DNA from: JBKDZR01 sp047971485
Lineage (GTDB): Bacteria; Pseudomonadota; Alphaproteobacteria; Rhodobacterales; Rhodobacteraceae
Direction: 5' to 3'
Length of the DNA: 55,607 bases
Assembly: GCA_047971485.1 (NCBI GenBank)
Contig: JBKDZR010000138.1
Location: 1 to 55,607, forward strand
Each line of letters starts with the position of its first letter. Within the stretch, counting starts at the first letter, position 1. The position numbers were made by a program, and so were the translations under genes. The notes under the pieces are model-generated. The model searched no databases and had not been told where the DNA came from. It saw only the letters and a program-made list of their open reading frames with translations. Below are positions 54,327 through 55,607 of the stretch, one piece after another.

Positions 54327-55538
54327 TTAGAACGAAACCGGCCCGTCCAGTTCCTCAACCTGCCAAGGCAGACCCTGCGTATTCAGCATGTCCATGAAGG
54401 CATCGGGATCCAGCTGTTCCATGTTCCACACACCCGGCGCCCGCCAGATCCCCTGAACCACCATCGCCGCCCCGATCATCGCCGGCACACCGGTGGTATA
54501 GGCCACCGCCTGGCTGCCAACTTCGCGATAGCAGTCCTCGTGATCACAGATGTTGTAGATGTAATAGGTCTTCTCCCCCGATCCATCCCGCGCCGGACCC
54601 GTGGCAATATCCCCGATACAGGTCTTGCCCTTGGTCAACGCGCCCAGATCACCCGGATCAGGCAGCACCGTCTTGAGGAATTGCAGCGGGATGATCTCAA
54701 CCCCGTCATGCATCACCGGCTCAATCGCGGTCATGCCGACATTCTGCAATACCGTCACATGATTGATATAGGCATCCCCAAAGGTCATCCAGAAACGCGC
54801 CCGCTCAATCTCGGGATTGTGGGTGGACAGGCTTTCCAACTCCTCGTGATACATCAGGTACATGTTCTTCTCGCCGACACCGGGGAAGTCGAACGCCACC
54901 TTGTGCGTCATGGCCGGGCTTTCCACCCAAGCCCCGCCCTGCCAGTGCCGCGCCGGGGCGGTCACCTCACGGATATTGATCTCGGGGTTGAAATTGGTGG
55001 CAAAGGGCTTGCCATTGTCACCCCCGTTGCAGTCCAGAATATCAATCTGCCGGATCGCCGACAGGCGATGCTTCTTCAGCCAGGTCGCATAAACCGAGGT
55101 CACCCCCGGATCAAAGCCCGAACCCAGTATCGCCGTCAGCCCGGCCTGGCGGAACTTTTCCTGATAGGCCCATTGATGGGAATATTCGAACCTGGCCTCT
55201 TCGGGCGGCTCGTAATTGGCGGTATCGAGGTAATGAACACCCGCCTCCAGACAGGCATCCATCAGCGCCAGATCCTGATAGGGCAGCGCCAGGTTGACCA
55301 CCAGTTCGACCCCGGTTTCCCGGATCAGGCGCACGGTGGCAGCCACATCCATCGCGTCCAGCCCGTGGGTGGCGATCACCACCCCGGTCCGCGCCTTGAC
55401 CGATTTCGCAATCTCGTCGCATTTGGATTTCGTGCGGCTGGCCAGGATGATCTCGGTAAAGATGCCCGGGTTCATCGCCATCTTGTGCACGGCGACGGAA
55501 CTGACCCCGCCGGCCCCCACCACCAGAACCTTGCCCAT
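54327..55538 (-). CDS. Carboxynorspermidine synthase (saccharopine dehydrogenase family)
   Basis: A 403-residue NADPH-dependent enzyme that condenses L-aspartate semialdehyde with a diamine to give carboxy(nor)spermidine. Rossmann start GKVLVVGAGGVSSVAVHKMA, then HYLDTANYEPPEEA, LGSGFDPGVTSVYATWL and DCNGGDNGKPFATNFNPE, the hallmark of this group versus lysine-pathway saccharopine dehydrogenases. ATG at 55538 has GGAGG 7 bases upstream. With nspC and speB it forms the alternative spermidine route common in alphaproteobacteria. Confidence 0.93.
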   Translation of the reverse strand: MGKVLVVGAGGVSSVAVHKMAMNPGIFTEIILASRTKSKCDEIAKSVKARTGVVIATHGLDAMDVAATVRLIRETGVELVVNLALPYQDLALMDACLEAGVHYLDTANYEPPEEARFEYSHQWAYQEKFRQAGLTAILGSGFDPGVTSVYATWLKKHRLSAIRQIDILDCNGGDNGKPFATNFNPEINIREVTAPARHWQGGAWVESPAMTHKVAFDFPGVGEKNMYLMYHEELESLSTHNPEIERARFWMTFGDAYINHVTVLQNVGMTAIEPVMHDGVEIIPLQFLKTVLPDPGDLGALTKGKTCIGDIATGPARDGSGEKTYYIYNICDHEDCYREVGSQAVAYTTGVPAMIGAAMVVQGIWRAPGVWNMEQLDPDAFMDMLNTQGLPWQVEELDGPVSF

Positions 55539-55607
55539 GCTGCACCTCCGTGTTGGCGTTTCAGATGTGTCACTCGCCCATATCGGGCCGAGTTTCAATC
55601 ACCTTCA

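Overview
The window looks like a chromosomal segment of a GC-rich alphaproteobacterium of the order Rhodobacterales. Pointers are the gene order mreB-mreC-mreD-mrdA-rodA, a VPLPA-type C-terminal sorting signal, a dmeRF cobalt/nickel module with a C-tract operator, a CcoI-type copper ATPase next to a universal stress protein and an Fnr-like box, and the sequence style of pheA, cycM and yejABEF. I see no integrase, transposase, phage or CRISPR array, so this is mostly core genome.

Layout. 1-8.3 kb: the 3' part of dusA, a GMC oxidoreductase with a TetR regulator and a divergent DUF1772 membrane protein, a SulP anion transporter, the dmeRF metal-efflux pair with its operator, and a PepSY membrane protein. 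8.5-12.5 kb: tRNA-Gly(TCC), an ABC exporter and an acyl-CoA synthetase. 12.6-19.4 kb: a dispersed intergenic repeat, then the cell-shape operon (minus strand) mreB-mreC-mreD-mrdA-rodA ending in a GhrA-like reductase. 19.5-26.6 kb: a perfect CtrA-type box, a VPLPA-CTERM surface protein, leuA with a leucine-rich leader peptide, an 18-repeat MORN protein, an aldo/keto reductase and nadE. 26.6-30.7 kb: second repeat copy, lepA, an orphan ParA ATPase, a cold-shock protein and the 4.5S SRP RNA. 30.7-35.8 kb: a CpdB-like phosphoesterase, nudC, an SRPBCC protein, a pheA interrupted by an amber codon, and a membrane-anchored cytochrome c. 36-41.8 kb: the yejABEF peptide importer. 41.8-51.7 kb: a double-domain Usp, orphan ccoI, a D,D-carboxypeptidase with SPOR domain, a HAD hydrolase, clpS, an RsmC-like methyltransferase, an SDR protein lacking its catalytic Tyr and Lys, a lipoprotein and hemF. 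51.8-55.6 kb: an out-of-frame scar of a ynjBCD-type ABC operon, a frameshifted speB, nspC and carboxynorspermidine synthase (alternative spermidine route).

No single novel defence or mobile system stands out. The most informative signals are (i) three reading-frame lesions: the pheA amber codon, the speB G-run frameshift and the ynj deletion scar; (ii) the leu leader/attenuator; (iii) the structured dispersed repeat; (iv) ccoI stranded without the rest of the cbb3 cluster; and (v) regulatory sites recognisable by eye (DmeR, CtrA, Fnr). Two of the lesions could be sequencing errors; the scar could not easily be.
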